This document shows positions 50,152 to 57,745 of a DNA stretch of 64,000 bases, in pieces. The translations under genes were made by a program, and so were the position numbers. Source of the DNA: Streptomyces sp. NBC_00459 (lineage in GTDB: Bacteria; Actinomycetota; Actinomycetes; Streptomycetales; Streptomycetaceae); the NCBI RefSeq assembly GCF_036013955.1, contig NZ_CP107903.1, forward strand, positions 930,001 through 994,000, written 5' to 3'. The notes beneath the pieces are model-generated. The model saw only the letters and a program-made list of their open reading frames with translations. It did no database searches and had not been told where the DNA came from. Position 1 is the stretch's first letter. Each line of letters opens with the position of its first letter.

Positions 50152-52628
50152 CACTCGGCCGCCGGTGACGAGAACGGGGTGAGCCGGATGTCGATGAGCG
50201 ACTCCGCCTTGTCGAGGATGTGTCGGCACTCCTCGGGGCTGTCGCCGGTGACGATGACGGCAAGCACCCGTGGCTCCAGACCGCGTGGCGGCAGCCGGAG
50301 CGGAATGGGCGGTTTGATCAGGCGCACCACCTCCACGACCCCGTCGAGCAGTTCGGCGGCGGCGGTGTCGACGGACTCCACGGTCCCGTCCTCGGCCGGG
50401 AAGAGGAACCTGATCTCGACGCACCGGTCGCGTACCTGCTCGGTGTCGGGCCGGTGCCCCAGCGCGATCGACACCGCGGCGGACGTCAGGTCGACACCGA
50501 TGGCGAGGTGGCCGAGGAGGGGGATGAAGTCGCCGCCGAGCCGTCCGTTGAGCTCGATCAGCTTCGGTCCCGACGGCGACAGCCGGACCTCGGCGTGCGT
50601 CACGCCATCGGTGATGCCCAGGTCACGGTGGGTCTGGACGAGCATGCTCCGCACCGCGTCCGCCCACTCCTCGTCGCGCCACGGGGCGACGAGGTGCCCC
50701 ACCTCCTGGCAGTAGGGCTCGAAGCCGAGGCGTTTGCGCGCCACGTTCACCGGCTGCACCTCGCCCTCGAAGACCACGGAGTCGATGCTGATCTCCGGGC
50801 CGTCGACGTACTCCTCCACGATCGAGCCGCTGAGCGGGGTCAGTCCGGGGAAGCTGCTCGCCGAGGTCATGGCGAAGTGCTCGACGAGTTCGTCCCGGTT
50901 GTTGGCCTGGGCCACGCCCACGCTGCCCGCGAGCGAGCGCGGCTTGATGACGACCGGGTAGCCGAAGGACTCGGCGGCCTCCAGGGCCTGCTCCTCGGTT
51001 TCGACACGTGCGAACCGGACGAGGCCGGTGGTCTGCCGGGTCCGGGTGGAGAGCTTGTCCCGGCAGTTCGCGGCGGCCGCCGGCGACATGTGGCGCATGC
51101 CGAGCCGCGCGGCCGCGGCCGCGGTGTCCTCCAGGAGAACCTCGGCCCACGTCATGACGCCGACGTTGCCGTCGTGCTCCGCGAAGAGGTCGCCGATCGC
51201 CTCCACCAGCGAATCGGGCTTGGTGTCGGGAACCCTCCGGTGAGCCGTGATGTATTCGTGCTCCCAGGTCGCCTCCGAGGTGCTGACAAGGGCGATCCGG
51301 GTGCCTCCGGCGACCGCCTTGTACGCGTACTCCCGGTAGACGCGCTCACCGGAGCCGACGAAGACGACCAGCTCGGGGGCGGCCGGGTCGACGGGGCGGC
51401 AGCGGAAGTCGTAGGCACCGACGGTCCGTTCGACCTTCGCCAGCACCTCTGCGCTGGAGCGCCCGCGGAACCGGAAGCGCGCCCCGGAGTTCTCGTAGCC
51501 GTGCTCGTATCCGGGAGTGGCGACGATCGTCTGTCCGCGGATCGGGCTGACTGTCTCGTACGGGCCGTCCTCGGCGGAGAGGGCGAGCTCGGACGCGACG
51601 ACGCGGCACGGCCGGACCTCCGGCGTCTTCATCAGCAGCCAGCCGACGCGCTCGGTCTCCTCGACGGGCGGCAGCGACCGCGCCTCATCGGGAACCGTGT
51701 CTCCGACCTGGAGCGCGAAGGTGACCTTCATGAGGTCGATGCCGTGGACCTCACGCCACAGGAAGGGGACTTCGGCACCTCCGGGGCGGGCTCCGATCTC
51801 CAGGAACTGCACCTCCGGCGCGTCCTGCGGCCCGGAGACGAAGAGTTCCAGGTGGAAGACGACGGGACCGGCGCCGAGGGCGGCGGTGGTCCGGGTGGTG
51901 AAGTCCTCGACGCGGGACAGGAGCACCGGGTCGTCGATCTCGACCGACCCCAGCGGCTCGCCCTTGGTGTAGCCGAAGCAGGTGTTGACATACCGCGACG
52001 CCCGCCAGGCCCCGAGCCCTGGCCCGCCCCCCAGGCTGACCCCGTCGACGTGCAGGATCTCGTACGGGAGGTAGGGCTGTATCAGGAGGATCTCGTCGGG
52101 CGGGAAGACGAACGCGGCGAGGTCGTCGGCGGAGTCGAGGCGTGTGACGCCGATGCTGGACGTGCCGCTCACCGGCTTGAGCAGGACGGGCCAGCCGTGC
52201 TCGTCGGCGAACGAGCGCACCACCTGGTGGTCGACCGCGTGCGCGGTCGCGGGCACGGCGACACCGGCTTCGGTCAGGCGTTCCGCCATGACCAACTTGT
52301 CGCGGAAGGGCGCGAGTTCCGGCGGGGTCTGACCGGGGACACCGAGTTCCTCGCGGAGGACGGCGGCGAGGTCGAGGTCCGATTCGTTGAGCGCGACTAT
52401 GCGGTCGGGTACCCCGTACTGGGCGATGAGCTCATCGACAGCGCCCCTCAACAGAGGCTCGTCCTCCGTGCTGGCGATCTGCTTGACCGCGGCCGCCGTA
52501 TCGGGAATCGAACCGAGCGACCATGGCGCGGCAATGTACGTGACCGTGTTGGAGGCGTGGTCGATGTACGACTCGTACTCCGCGAAACGATCGGTCCATT
52601 GATGCAGGATCATGACATGCTTCGACAC
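50151..52628 (-). CDS. Double ATP-grasp ligase
   Basis: The 825-residue protein contains two complete ATP-grasp units. Unit 1 spans about 105-330 with VLLKPVSGTSSIGV (148-161) and metal loop FLEIGARPGG. Unit 2 spans about 520-740 with VVIKPRSLAGSVGV (559-572) and IELNGRLGGD (691-700). Each is preceded by a preATP-grasp domain (about 1-100 and 420-515). Unit 2 keeps the canonical ExN metal pair; unit 1 has ExG. Such enzymes join amino acids through acyl phosphates. The GTG start has a GGAGGA site. Two tandem units suggest two bonds or one lapsed copy. Confidence 0.85.
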   Translation of the reverse strand: MSKHVMILHQWTDRFAEYESYIDHASNTVTYIAAPWSLGSIPDTAAAVKQIASTEDEPLLRGAVDELIAQYGVPDRIVALNESDLDLAAVLREELGVPGQTPPELAPFRDKLVMAERLTEAGVAVPATAHAVDHQVVRSFADEHGWPVLLKPVSGTSSIGVTRLDSADDLAAFVFPPDEILLIQPYLPYEILHVDGVSLGGGPGLGAWRASRYVNTCFGYTKGEPLGSVEIDDPVLLSRVEDFTTRTTAALGAGPVVFHLELFVSGPQDAPEVQFLEIGARPGGAEVPFLWREVHGIDLMKVTFALQVGDTVPDEARSLPPVEETERVGWLLMKTPEVRPCRVVASELALSAEDGPYETVSPIRGQTIVATPGYEHGYENSGARFRFRGRSSAEVLAKVERTVGAYDFRCRPVDPAAPELVVFVGSGERVYREYAYKAVAGGTRIALVSTSEATWEHEYITAHRRVPDTKPDSLVEAIGDLFAEHDGNVGVMTWAEVLLEDTAAAAARLGMRHMSPAAAANCRDKLSTRTRQTTGLVRFARVETEEQALEAAESFGYPVVIKPRSLAGSVGVAQANNRDELVEHFAMTSASSFPGLTPLSGSIVEEYVDGPEISIDSVVFEGEVQPVNVARKRLGFEPYCQEVGHLVAPWRDEEWADAVRSMLVQTHRDLGITDGVTHAEVRLSPSGPKLIELNGRLGGDFIPLLGHLAIGVDLTSAAVSIALGHRPDTEQVRDRCVEIRFLFPAEDGTVESVDTAAAELLDGVVEVVRLIKPPIPLRLPPRGLEPRVLAVIVTGDSPEECRHILDKAESLIDIRLTPFSSPAAE

Positions 52629-52829
52629 TATTCCTCCAAGACAGCGCAACAGGTGAATTCACAACTGGCGGCTCGACCAGTCGGCGGTTCATCAGACGGG
52701 AGCGGGCGATTCGGCGCGACTGTCCAATAGCCAGGGATTCGCGCGAACTCCACCCGATCACGGCCGGAAGGGGTGCAGGGCGTGTCACCCGGCAACCCGG
52801 CGACAGAGGCCGCATGACCGGCGGCCGCA
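52629..52829 (-). other. 201-base gap between condensation and ligase genes
   Basis: A 75-codon ORF (52855-52628) fills this gap and ends at the ligase start, with a Cys-containing tail (CEFTCCAVLEE). Its third-position GC is near 60 percent, far below the neighbours, so it is more likely leader or spacer than a gene. I see no hairpin. Confidence 0.3.
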
Positions 52830-54125
52830 TCACTCGATCCGGGAATCCGTCTCATGGGCGGCGGCGAGGAGGATCTCCTCGATCAGGCGGAGAACGCCGG
52901 TGATCCTCTTGTAACCGGTCGCCGAGGAATTCTCCTGGAGCGTCGAGGTGAGCACCTCGCCCTCCTGTACCTGGAGGTAGAGAGGCGCGCCGATGTTGCG
53001 GCCGGTGGTGCCGGTCTCCAGGCCCTCGGGGATGGACAACTGGTCCTTCTGATATTCACCCATGTAATTGAAGAAGTAGGTGAAGAGCCCGCTCACAGAT
53101 CCATCGAAGCAGCCGTTCACCGTGCCCGTGAAGCCGTGTTCGGCCGCGATCTCCAGCATGTCGTCGACGTTGTGCTCGCCATGTCGGTAGGACCTGAACA
53201 GCTCCCAGTGGACCTTGGTGGCGAAGGCACCGAACGGCTCACCCGGCTCGGTGCGGACGACAAGGGGAATCAACTGGTCCTGCGTCGTGAGCAGCTTTTC
53301 CCAGCGCGGGTCACTGCGGTTGTTGGTGAAGACCGCGACCATGATCTCGTCCAGGCCGTCGTACTGCGCGGCGGCGCGGCAGTAGGCACTGAGGACGACC
53401 GAGGGAAGCGAGATCTGGTGGGCCCGGGCGATCCGGCGAACGGCGTCGGTCTGTTCCGCGGTGCCGTAACGGCCCCAACGCCCGTGGACCGACTCGGGCG
53501 CCTCGTCGCGGACCATGGCCGGCGCCCTGTCGAAGATTTTCTGCCAGTGCTTGCGGGCCGAGTTTCGGCGCGTCTCTTTGGCCGCGGACCACTGCTCCTC
53601 CGCCAGAGACCGGCACGTCGGAGCCTCACCCCCCAGGGCGCCCGCGGAGAGAAGTGTCAGGAACTCCCGCTGCAACTGATTGACCGACCAGCCGTCCGTC
53701 GCGATGTGGTGGAGACAGATGGCCAGCCAACGGAGTTCACCGTCCTTGGCCACCAGCGTCATCCGCCAGGGCGGTTCGGTCGCGAGGTCGAAGGGCTCGC
53801 GACCGAGGGAATCCGCCGCCTGCACCGGCTCGGTCTCCTGCGGCGGGCCGGCGACGACAACCGGTTGCGGGGGGAGAATGATCTGCGTGGGCTTCTTGCT
53901 GCCGAGGTCCTCGTAGCGTGTACGCAGAGCCTCGTGTCGCTCCTGCAGGACGGTCAAGGCCTCTTCGACCTGCTGGGAGGTGGTCGCTGCGGGCAGTTTC
54001 CACACCTGGGGGAGATTGGCAGCCAGCGGGTCAATGTTCTGGATGGAACGTAAAAGCGACAGTTGGCCAAAAGTGATGGGTGCCCTGGCGACTTCATTCG
54101 CTTGCATATGCAATAACCCATTCAT
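52830..54125 (-). CDS. Free-standing NRPS condensation domain protein
   Basis: This 431-residue protein is a lone condensation (C) domain. The catalytic motif HHIATDG is intact at 139-145 (consensus HHxxxDG). ITFGQLSLLRS near residue 18 fits the opening C1 motif, and DQLIPLVVRTEPGEPFGAF resembles the later core motif. No adenylation, carrier or thioesterase sequence accompanies it. It would join two acyl or aminoacyl units, perhaps from free carriers elsewhere. If translation starts at the ATG chosen, codon 4 is TTA, the bldA codon; a start six codons later avoids it. No strong ribosome site is seen for either. Confidence 0.85.
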   Translation of the reverse strand: MNGLLHMQANEVARAPITFGQLSLLRSIQNIDPLAANLPQVWKLPAATTSQQVEEALTVLQERHEALRTRYEDLGSKKPTQIILPPQPVVVAGPPQETEPVQAADSLGREPFDLATEPPWRMTLVAKDGELRWLAICLHHIATDGWSVNQLQREFLTLLSAGALGGEAPTCRSLAEEQWSAAKETRRNSARKHWQKIFDRAPAMVRDEAPESVHGRWGRYGTAEQTDAVRRIARAHQISLPSVVLSAYCRAAAQYDGLDEIMVAVFTNNRSDPRWEKLLTTQDQLIPLVVRTEPGEPFGAFATKVHWELFRSYRHGEHNVDDMLEIAAEHGFTGTVNGCFDGSVSGLFTYFFNYMGEYQKDQLSIPEGLETGTTGRNIGAPLYLQVQEGEVLTSTLQENSSATGYKRITGVLRLIEEILLAAAHETDSRIE

Positions 54126-55086
54126 GCCGTGACGTTGGTTGAACCTATCGCGATGCCAGTTACCGACTCGGCCGCCGTGATCGCGCTCTCGTCGCAGGCT
54201 TGACCGACCCACCCTGACACCCGTCGTGCAGGCAGCACCCCAAGGCCCCGGAGAGTCCTTCTCGAGATCTGAACAGATACCCGAGGCCTGACGTGGCGCC
54301 GTTGACACGTGAGCACACGTCACAGCAGGACCAGCCTCAAGGCATCACTAAAGCGAAGTAAAGTTAATCCCCCAGATTCGGCACTCACACGCGATCGCCA
54401 TTGATCGGAGCCCTGGTCAAGGGTGCGCAGACACCGGTAACCGTTTCAATCCAGCTTCGTTGCATGACTCGATGGTGCGAAGAGAGTCAACATGAAATAT
54501 GTCGCTGCCAATGTCCTGAACTTAAATCCACCAGCGGATTGCGGTCAAGGGGTGCTCACTTTCCGAGACAGTTGCCCGGTGGGCGCGGATAGCGGAACCA
54601 TTCCCTCCAACCGAGGGCGGACATGTCCAGTTCGCATTCGGCCTGCGGTATTTGTTCCTTAGTACTCCATTCATAGTTCGCTATCACTGCTGGTCAGAGC
54701 CGCGTCTTGAGTGCACTCGGCTGACGTCACGTCAGGTTGTGTGACTGCTGCGCCGCGGGTGTGTCACTGAGGGACGGTCAGCTGCCAGGCGTAGCCCGGA
54801 TTTCAGCCACGGTGAGCGGCGCGAGACCGCCGGAACCGTTTCTTCCACTCCCCTTTTCGGCTGCCGCTGAGGCCATGTTCGGCCGACTGCCAGCGGATCT
54901 TCCGGTCCACCGGATCGATCAGGCCGCACACGTGGGCGCGCGTCCTCCGCCGCGGATCCACCCGACCGACGCCTCGTTGTGAGGCGGTTCGATCAACGCC
55001 CACTCATCCCCCTGAGCTCCTTGCGCGCCATGCCCGACTTTCACCCACCACCGCGCAGCCCCCGGAACGGGCGTCCGGCGCCCTGG
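54126..55086. other. Long A/T-richer non-coding region upstream of the condensation gene
   Basis: About 960 bases lack any ORF with streptomycete third-position bias. It is richer in A/T than the rest of the window, especially 54330-54700. It contains two adjacent palindromes at 54709-54735. It probably includes the promoter of the minus-strand diaminopropionate operon and may be an insertion scar or horizontally acquired border. Confidence 0.55.
54709..54735. promoter_or_regulatory. Two adjacent perfect palindromes
   Basis: GAGTGCACTC (54709-54718) and CTGACGTCACGTCAG (54721-54735, seven-base arms around one base) lie two bases apart. Their symmetry and spacing suggest a protein-binding site in the region upstream of the condensation gene. 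Confidence 0.5.
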
Positions 55087-55941
55087 TCACGTCCCGTCCG
55101 GAGCGAAGAAGGCGGAGAGTGCTGCCGCGACCGCCTTGGCGTCGTTCTCCATCGGGATGTGGCCCGCGTTCGGGACGCGAACCAGGTCGGTGTTCAGCAT
55201 CTCCTCGGCGAAGCGTTCGGCGTACGCGATGCCCTGGAAGGTGTCGTCCTCTCCCCACACCAGCAGCTTCGGCACCTCCGAGCGGCGCAGCGCCGGAACC
55301 AGGTCAAGGGTGTATCGGCTGTCCGCCGCGCCGGCCAGCGCCATCCAGGAACGGCCGACGCGCCGACTGCGCCAGGGATCGAGGTACTCGGAGATCTCCT
55401 CCTCGGCGGCCGGCCGTCCCAGCGCGGCGGTGATCGCCGTGCGCCGGGCAGCAAGGAGTCCCTCCACGCTCGTGGCGGCCACCACCTCGGGGTTCCGGAA
55501 CCGCTCCACGCCCGGCACCGGCCACGAGTCGTAGGTCACCGAGTTGACCAGGGCCAGCCGGGCCACCTCGGTGTTCCCTGCGACCGCGAGATGCTGAGCA
55601 ATGGCTCCGCCGATGTCATGGCCCGCCACCCTCAGCGGCTCATCGGCGCCCACAGCGGCGGCGAAGCGCCGCACCCAGTCGGCAAGCGCCGGCACGGTGG
55701 CGGATTCGGCGTCCAGCTCCCCGGCCGACCGGCCGAGTCCGGGCAGGTCGACGGCAATGGGCCGCAGCCCTGCCGCTGCCAGCTCCGTCAGCACCGGCAG
55801 CCATACCCGGCTCCAGTAGGTCCCGTGCAGCAGCAGGACGGGCGGACGGTCCGCGCCGGCGTCCGTTCCAGCCGCGGTGAGGTAACTGGCGGGCCGACCG
55901 TCCACGTCGACGGCCTTGCGAGTGATGGTTGTCGACGACAT
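55087..55941 (-). CDS. Alpha/beta hydrolase (epoxide hydrolase/dehalogenase-type)
   Basis: The 284-residue enzyme has the oxyanion motif LLHGTYW, the nucleophile in VAGHDIGGAIAQ where Asp replaces serine, as in epoxide hydrolases and haloalkane dehalogenases, and the final His in NAGHIPME. LVWGEDDTF carries the acid. A GGAGGCGG site supports the ATG. It is divergent from a LysR gene, which probably controls it. There is no evidence tying it to the diaminopropionate operon. Confidence 0.82.
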   Translation of the reverse strand: MSSTTITRKAVDVDGRPASYLTAAGTDAGADRPPVLLLHGTYWSRVWLPVLTELAAAGLRPIAVDLPGLGRSAGELDAESATVPALADWVRRFAAAVGADEPLRVAGHDIGGAIAQHLAVAGNTEVARLALVNSVTYDSWPVPGVERFRNPEVVAATSVEGLLAARRTAITAALGRPAAEEEISEYLDPWRSRRVGRSWMALAGAADSRYTLDLVPALRRSEVPKLLVWGEDDTFQGIAYAERFAEEMLNTDLVRVPNAGHIPMENDAKAVAAALSAFFAPDGT

Positions 55942-55953
55942 GCCGCCTCCGGA

Positions 55954-55982
55954 GTCGTGTCCTCAACATTGGAGGACACGAC
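55954..55982. promoter_or_regulatory. Perfect 11-base inverted repeat in the divergent hydrolase/LysR promoter
   Basis: GTCGTGTCCTC, a seven-base spacer and GAGGACACGAC form an exact dyad beginning 13 bases upstream of the hydrolase ATG. It may be the LysR operator or a hairpin in the hydrolase leader. Confidence 0.65.
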
Positions 55983-56077
55983 CTTCCTGCCCTGGAGACA
56001 GGCCCGTCAAATATCATTTCCGGCATGGGGGCATAGGTCGTCCGCATAGCTGCTGGTGAACGGCCGGGGCACAGGGG

Positions 56078-56944
56078 GTGGGCAGGTTGCGACTGTCGCA
56101 GTTGCGGGTCTTGCTGGCCGTTGCCGAGCACGGGGGGTTCACCGCCGCGGCGGAGCGGACCGGTATGTCCCAACCGCACGTCAGCCGGTCGATCGCCGCA
56201 CTGGAGGCCGATCTGGGCGCGGTGTTGCTGGTGCGGCGCCGAGACGGTGTCACCCTCACCGAGGCCGGGCAGCGGGCCGTCTCCCGGGCCCGGGAGACGG
56301 TACGACACTTCGACCTGATCCGCCCGGACGTAGCTGCTGCCGTCGGGCAGGTGACAGGACCCCTGCGGCTTGCGAGTCTGCCGAGCACCACCGGGACGCT
56401 GATCGCCGCCCGACTGCGCACGTTCAGCGACCGTTACCCCCAGGTCAGCGTGCGTCTTCTGGAGGGCTACAGCCCGGAGATACGCGGATGGCTCGAGAAC
56501 GGAGCCGCGGAGATAGGCGTGGTGATCCTCCCGGAATCCGGGATGCACACCGTGCCGCTCGGGGCGGACACGATGGTCGCACTGCTGCCGCGGGGGCACG
56601 CTCTCGCCTCGGCGGAGACGGTCTCCGTGCGAGCGCTGGCGCGCGAACCGTTCGTCCTGACGACCGGCGGGTGCAGGCCGGTCATCCTGGACGGTGTTCG
56701 CCGGGCCGACAGCGTCCTCGACGTCGCCTACGAGGCCGGCGAACTGTCAGCCATCATCGCGATGGTGGACGCGGGTCTGGGAGTCAGCATCGTGCCCACC
56801 CTGGGCCTGCCCACAGATCTCGGCAATGCCGTCACCCGCCCACTGGACGTGCCGATCTCCAGGGCCCTCGCCCTGGCTGTGCCCTCCCTCGACAGCTGCA
56901 CTCCGGCCGCCCGTGCGTTCCTGGACCACGTGCCTGTCACGTGA
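56078..56944 (+). CDS. LysR-family transcriptional regulator
   Basis: A 288-residue LysR protein with an N-terminal helix-turn-helix (QLRVLLAVAEHGGFTAAAER, then MSQPHVSRSIAALEADLG) and a periplasmic-binding-type effector domain (LRLASLPSTTGTLIAARL onward). The GTG at 56078 lies too close to its AGGGGG; a TTG three codons later is spaced better, so the true start may be 56087. It is divergent from the hydrolase gene with a dyad between them. Confidence 0.85.
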   Translation: MGRLRLSQLRVLLAVAEHGGFTAAAERTGMSQPHVSRSIAALEADLGAVLLVRRRDGVTLTEAGQRAVSRARETVRHFDLIRPDVAAAVGQVTGPLRLASLPSTTGTLIAARLRTFSDRYPQVSVRLLEGYSPEIRGWLENGAAEIGVVILPESGMHTVPLGADTMVALLPRGHALASAETVSVRALAREPFVLTTGGCRPVILDGVRRADSVLDVAYEAGELSAIIAMVDAGLGVSIVPTLGLPTDLGNAVTRPLDVPISRALALAVPSLDSCTPAARAFLDHVPVT

Positions 56945-56947
56945 GGT

Positions 56948-56965
56948 GGTGCGGGATTCCACACC
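56948..56965. terminator. Imperfect hairpin between convergent LysR and YjbQ genes
   Basis: GGTGCGG and CCACACC pair with one mismatch around a four-base loop in the 35-base convergent gap. A weak terminator is likely. Confidence 0.4.
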
Positions 56966-56979
56966 GTCACCCAACTCGA

Positions 56980-57402
56980 TCAGCCCAGGAAGCTCAATCG
57001 CACCTGACGGTTGGCGTTGTCCTTATTGGTGTCCACCAGGCACACCGACTGCCAAGTCCCCAGCTCCAGTTGCCCGCTCACCACCGGCAAGGTGGCGTGC
57101 GGTGGGACGAGCGCCGGGAGTACGTGGTCGCGGCCGTGGCCGGGGGTGCCGTGGCGGTGCTGCCAGCGGTCGTCGGCGGGGAGCAGGGTGTGCAGCGCGG
57201 CGAGGAGGTCGCTGTCGCTGCCCGCACCCGTTTCGATGACCGCGATTCCGGCGGTGGCGTGCGGGACGAAGACGTTGAGCAGACCGTCCCGGCCGCCCGC
57301 CACCTCCCTCAGGAAGGACTCGCAGTCATGGGTGAGGTCGACGACCGTCTCCTGGGTGCCGGAGACGATGTTCAGGACGTGAGTGGTGAAGGCATGGGAC
57401 AT
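56980..57402 (-). CDS. YjbQ/UPF0047-family protein (secondary thiamine-phosphate synthase fold)
   Basis: The 140-residue protein has the family core: a central VPHATAGIAVIE region, DSDLLAALHTLLP, and GRDHVLPALVPPHATLPV, ending LELGTWQSVCLVDTNKDNANRQVRLSFLG-like tail (its last part is NANRQVRLSFLG). YjbQ enzymes can make thiamine phosphate in vitro; the normal role is uncertain. The ATG at 57402 gives the usual length; the frame continues upstream through proline/glycine-rich sequence. A fragment of a second copy exists at 46429. Confidence 0.82.
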   Translation of the reverse strand: MSHAFTTHVLNIVSGTQETVVDLTHDCESFLREVAGGRDGLLNVFVPHATAGIAVIETGAGSDSDLLAALHTLLPADDRWQHRHGTPGHGRDHVLPALVPPHATLPVVSGQLELGTWQSVCLVDTNKDNANRQVRLSFLG

Positions 57403-57488
57403 GCGCCCCATCATCACCCGGCCGCCGGGAGCCACGCCCGGCAAGGCTCCCGCCCCTTGATACGAGTGGTCCATTCCGCGAGACACCA

Positions 57489-57518
57489 TTGACCGTGGCC
57501 ACGCCACCTGGCTACTTT
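57489..57518 (+). promoter_or_regulatory. Promoter of the leaderless cysteine leader peptide
   Basis: TTGACC (57489-57494) and TACTTT (57513-57518) are spaced by 18 bases. The predicted start is at or within a couple of bases of the ATG at 57526, so the leader mRNA is probably leaderless. Confidence 0.6.
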
Positions 57519-57525
57519 CAGCGGC

Positions 57526-57609
57526 ATGTTGCGTTCAGCCATGCTCACCACGCGCGGTCATATCGACCTGCTGCGGGTGGCCTCCGCCGCGTGTCGTCGC
57601 GGCTGCTGA
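57526..57609 (+). CDS. Cysteine-type leader peptide for sulfonate uptake genes
   Basis: A 27-codon ORF whose product contains LTTRGHIDLLRVASAACRRGC, the pattern (LTxRxHVDLxRxxSxxC) of actinobacterial putative leader peptides found in front of sulfur genes. Cysteine codons sit at positions 23 and 27, just before the stop, so ribosome stalling when Cys-tRNA is scarce could control the ssu genes. An internal ATG at 57541 would give 22 codons. A C-rich stretch follows to 57660, with no clear terminator stem. Confidence 0.8.
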   Translation: MLRSAMLTTRGHIDLLRVASAACRRGC

Positions 57610-57745
57610 CGCCCTTTTCCCCTCCCTTCACGCCCGCCTGGGCACCGCCCAACCCGCACGTCCGCGATCTGCCCTGAACCGTCCCGGACGCGGCGGCGCC
57701 GAGGCACACCCCCACCCCGGTCGCTCTCCTCCTCGTGGAGCACTC

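Noticed and set aside
54330..54370. SARP-type heptamer repeats upstream of the condensation gene
   Set aside because: CTTTA occurs twice on the minus strand but with a 10-base rather than 11-base period and no matching heptamer, so the resemblance is weak.
54732..54982. Small ORFs on both strands in the 54126-55086 gap
   Set aside because: None shows third-position GC bias, a ribosome site or family-like sequence.
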